NCBI GenBank assembly: GCA_023415935.1
Contig: JAEZIX010000115.1
Location: forward strand, 1 to 64,000
Source: Cyanobacteria bacterium OH_CDB_20
GTDB taxonomy: Bacteria; Cyanobacteriota; Vampirovibrionia; Gastranaerophilales; Gastranaerophilaceae
Direction: 5' to 3'
Length of the DNA stretch: 64,000 nt
Shown here: positions 62,237 to 64,000 of the stretch, one piece after another
How positions within the stretch are numbered: the stretch's first letter is position 1
How the letters are laid out: each line of letters begins with the position of its first letter
Made by a program: the position numbers and the translations under genes
Notes under the pieces: model-generated
The model's database searches: none
The model's input: the letters and a program-made list of their open reading frames with translations, nothing else
What the model was told of the DNA's origin: nothing

Positions 62237-64000
62237 ATGTCAGAGATTAAGCAACGAAAAGCCGCAAAAGAATTCGCTGAATTTTGGAAAGACAAAGGTT
62301 ATGAAAAAGGTCAATCACAAGCGTTTTGGCTTTCGCTTTTAAGAGATGTATATGAAGTGGAACACCCTGAACAATTTATTTCATTTGAAGACCAAGTACA
62401 TTTGGACAACACCAGTTTTATTGATGGATACATCGCACAAACACGTGTAATGATTGAGCAAAAAAGTTTAGGTAAAAATTTAAAGCAGGCTATAAAGCAA
62501 TCTGATGGCACTTTACTCTCACCATTTCAACAGGCAAAGAGGTATATAACAGAATTACCTGTTTCAAAACACCCTAAATATGTTGTAACATGCAATTTTG
62601 AAGAATTTTATGTTTATGATATGGAACAGCCAAATGGTGAACCAGAGATTGTTAAACTCAAGGATTTAGAAAAAGAATATTATAGACTTTCTTTTTTAAC
62701 TAAAACCGAAGATATTCACTTAAAAAAAGAAATGGAAGTTTCAATAAAAGCTGGTGAAATTGTAGGGGTTATTTATGATGCATTATTGAAACAATATATA
62801 AACAAAGAAAGTGAAATTACACTACATAGCTTAAATATTTTATGTGTTCGATTAGTTTTTTGTTTATTTGCAGAAGATGCAGAAATTTTTGGCAAACGTG
62901 ATATGTTTCTTGATTATATGAAACAGTTTGAAACAAAGCATTTTAGAAAAGCTTTGTTAGATTTATTCAGAGTTTTAAACACCCCGATTGAAGAAAGAGA
63001 CCCATATTTAGAACCTGAACTTGCGAAATTTCCTTATGTAAATGGTGGATTGTTTGCTGAAAACAATATTGAAATTCCACTTTTTACAGATGAAATCAGA
63101 GAATTAATATTGAAAAAAGCAAGTGAAGATTTTGATTGGTCTAAAATCAGCCCGACCATTTTTGGGGCTGTTTTTGAAAGCACCTTAAATCCAGATACAA
63201 GACGCAAAGGCGGAATGCACTATACTTCAATCGAAAATATACATAAAGTTATAGACCCACTTTTTATGGACAATTTGAATAAAGAATTTCTTGAAATCAA
63301 AGAAATCAAACAGGATAAAACAAAAAATATTAAACTGAAAGAATTTCAAGGAAAAATTGCTAATTTAACTTTTTTAGACCCCGCGTGCGGTTCAGGTAAT
63401 TTTTTAACAGAAACATATATTTCTTTAAGGAAATTAGAAAACGATATTTTGTTTGAGCTGCAAAAAGGTCAAATCAAAATGGGGCTAGTAACCAACCCGA
63501 TACAAGTTTCGATTAAACAATTTTATGGGATTGAAATAAATGATTTTGCGGTAACTGTTGCAAAAACTGCTCTTTGGATTGCGGAAAGTCAGATGATGAA
63601 ACAAACCGAAGATATTGTTCATATGAATTTAGACTTTCTGCCACTGAAAACATATACGAATATAATTGAAGCAAACGCACTAAGGATTGACTGGGAAACA
63701 GTTGTTCCAAAAGAAAAACTAAACTACATAATGGGCAATCCTCCGTTTGTTGGGCAGTCAGTTCGTTCAAAAGAACAATCTTACGACATGTCAAAAATTT
63801 TTGGAAGTGGTTCAATTGAAACAAAGTTAGATTATGTTATTTGTTGGTATTATATCGCAATTAAATATATGAAAAACACATCAATCAAGTGTGCTCTTGT
63901 TTCGACAAATTCCATTTGTCAAGGTGAATCTGTACCGACATTTTGGAGAAGAATGATAGAATCTGGGACGGAAATTCAATTTGCACATCAAACTTTTAGG
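62237..64000 (+). CDS. MmeI-like type IIG restriction-modification enzyme, 3' part outside window
   Basis: The visible 588 codons start MSEIKQRKAAKEFAEFWKDK after GGAGAG. An N-terminal PD-(D/E)XK nuclease is indicated by SFIDGYIAQTRVMIEQKS (Asp63, Glu74, Lys76), followed by the helical linker (SDGTLLSPFQQAKRYITELP). The methyltransferase domain has motif I LDPACGSGNF near residue 380 and motif IV GNPPFVGQS near 500. This is the single-chain layout in which one protein cuts and methylates. The target-recognition domain is beyond the right edge. It is divergent from higB and a likely cargo of element 2. Confidence 0.9.
   Translation, partial: MSEIKQRKAAKEFAEFWKDKGYEKGQSQAFWLSLLRDVYEVEHPEQFISFEDQVHLDNTSFIDGYIAQTRVMIEQKSLGKNLKQAIKQSDGTLLSPFQQAKRYITELPVSKHPKYVVTCNFEEFYVYDMEQPNGEPEIVKLKDLEKEYYRLSFLTKTEDIHLKKEMEVSIKAGEIVGVIYDALLKQYINKESEITLHSLNILCVRLVFCLFAEDAEIFGKRDMFLDYMKQFETKHFRKALLDLFRVLNTPIEERDPYLEPELAKFPYVNGGLFAENNIEIPLFTDEIRELILKKASEDFDWSKISPTIFGAVFESTLNPDTRRKGGMHYTSIENIHKVIDPLFMDNLNKEFLEIKEIKQDKTKNIKLKEFQGKIANLTFLDPACGSGNFLTETYISLRKLENDILFELQKGQIKMGLVTNPIQVSIKQFYGIEINDFAVTVAKTALWIAESQMMKQTEDIVHMNLDFLPLKTYTNIIEANALRIDWETVVPKEKLNYIMGNPPFVGQSVRSKEQSYDMSKIFGSGSIETKLDYVICWYYIAIKYMKNTSIKCALVSTNSICQGESVPTFWRRMIESGTEIQFAHQTFR

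Larger units (their letters stand above)
59756..64000. mobile_element. Integrated element 2 (left part only)
   Basis: A large serine recombinase begins this element and ends within the tRNA-derived repeat, followed outward by higBA and an MmeI-like restriction-modification gene. The far end is beyond the window. A further copy of the tRNA 3' segment or other att core is expected there. Confidence 0.65.

Overview
The window is strongly AT-rich chromosomal DNA from a Gram-negative (double-membrane) bacterium. LptF/LptG and AsmA-type envelope proteins, several TPR proteins and many small secreted or coiled-coil proteins fit this. A family of small proteins beginning with an F-K-G-A or F-N-G-I motif points to the gut Melainabacteria (order Gastranaerophilales, non-photosynthetic relatives of Cyanobacteria). 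That placement is an inference from gene style, not from a marker gene.

Bases 1-43130 are host backbone. In order they hold: a polA operon with a carbamoyltransferase/SxtJ/DUF5989/TPR module; ndk and tgt; a membrane-anchored HigB-like protein; a NupC nucleoside transporter; secreted proteins of unknown role; a giant AsmA protein; NifS and NifU; tandem coiled-coil paralogues; an LptF/G permease; an ABC substrate-binding protein; rarA; a TPR-aminotransferase-serA operon (serine biosynthesis); a pgm-sppA-Yip1 operon; an ABC permease; a run of paralogous FKGA-motif proteins; pth; a double-HTH regulator; a metallophosphoesterase; and a bioF-like enzyme.

At 43176-43249 there is a complete tRNA-Arg(TCT). 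Its 3' part, starting exactly at the first base of the anticodon loop, is repeated as a perfect 47-bp direct repeat at 59756-59802. The 16.5 kb between is an integrated genetic element. It has a tyrosine integrase next to the tRNA, an excisionase-type HTH protein, a region of repeated TTCGTAATT words, and a primase-helicase operon. Further along are a set of secreted proteins, an EcoRI-type adenine methyltransferase overlapping a DUF262-HNH nuclease (with a G10 tract before the methylase start), a Fic protein behind three copies of a 12-bp operator-like word, an uncharacterised 317-aa protein with a YjzC-like partner, and an HTH/ImmA pair.

Directly beyond the right-hand repeat a second element begins. 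Its large serine recombinase ends inside the 47-bp repeat, so its last residues are read from the antisense of the tRNA gene. It carries a higBA toxin-antitoxin pair, in which the antitoxin has an unusual HU-like C-terminal segment, and an MmeI-like restriction-modification enzyme that runs off the right edge. The right half of the window is therefore probably two mobile, defence-carrying islands stacked in one tRNA-Arg gene.

All functional calls come from reading motifs by eye. No database search was possible, so family names are recognition-based.
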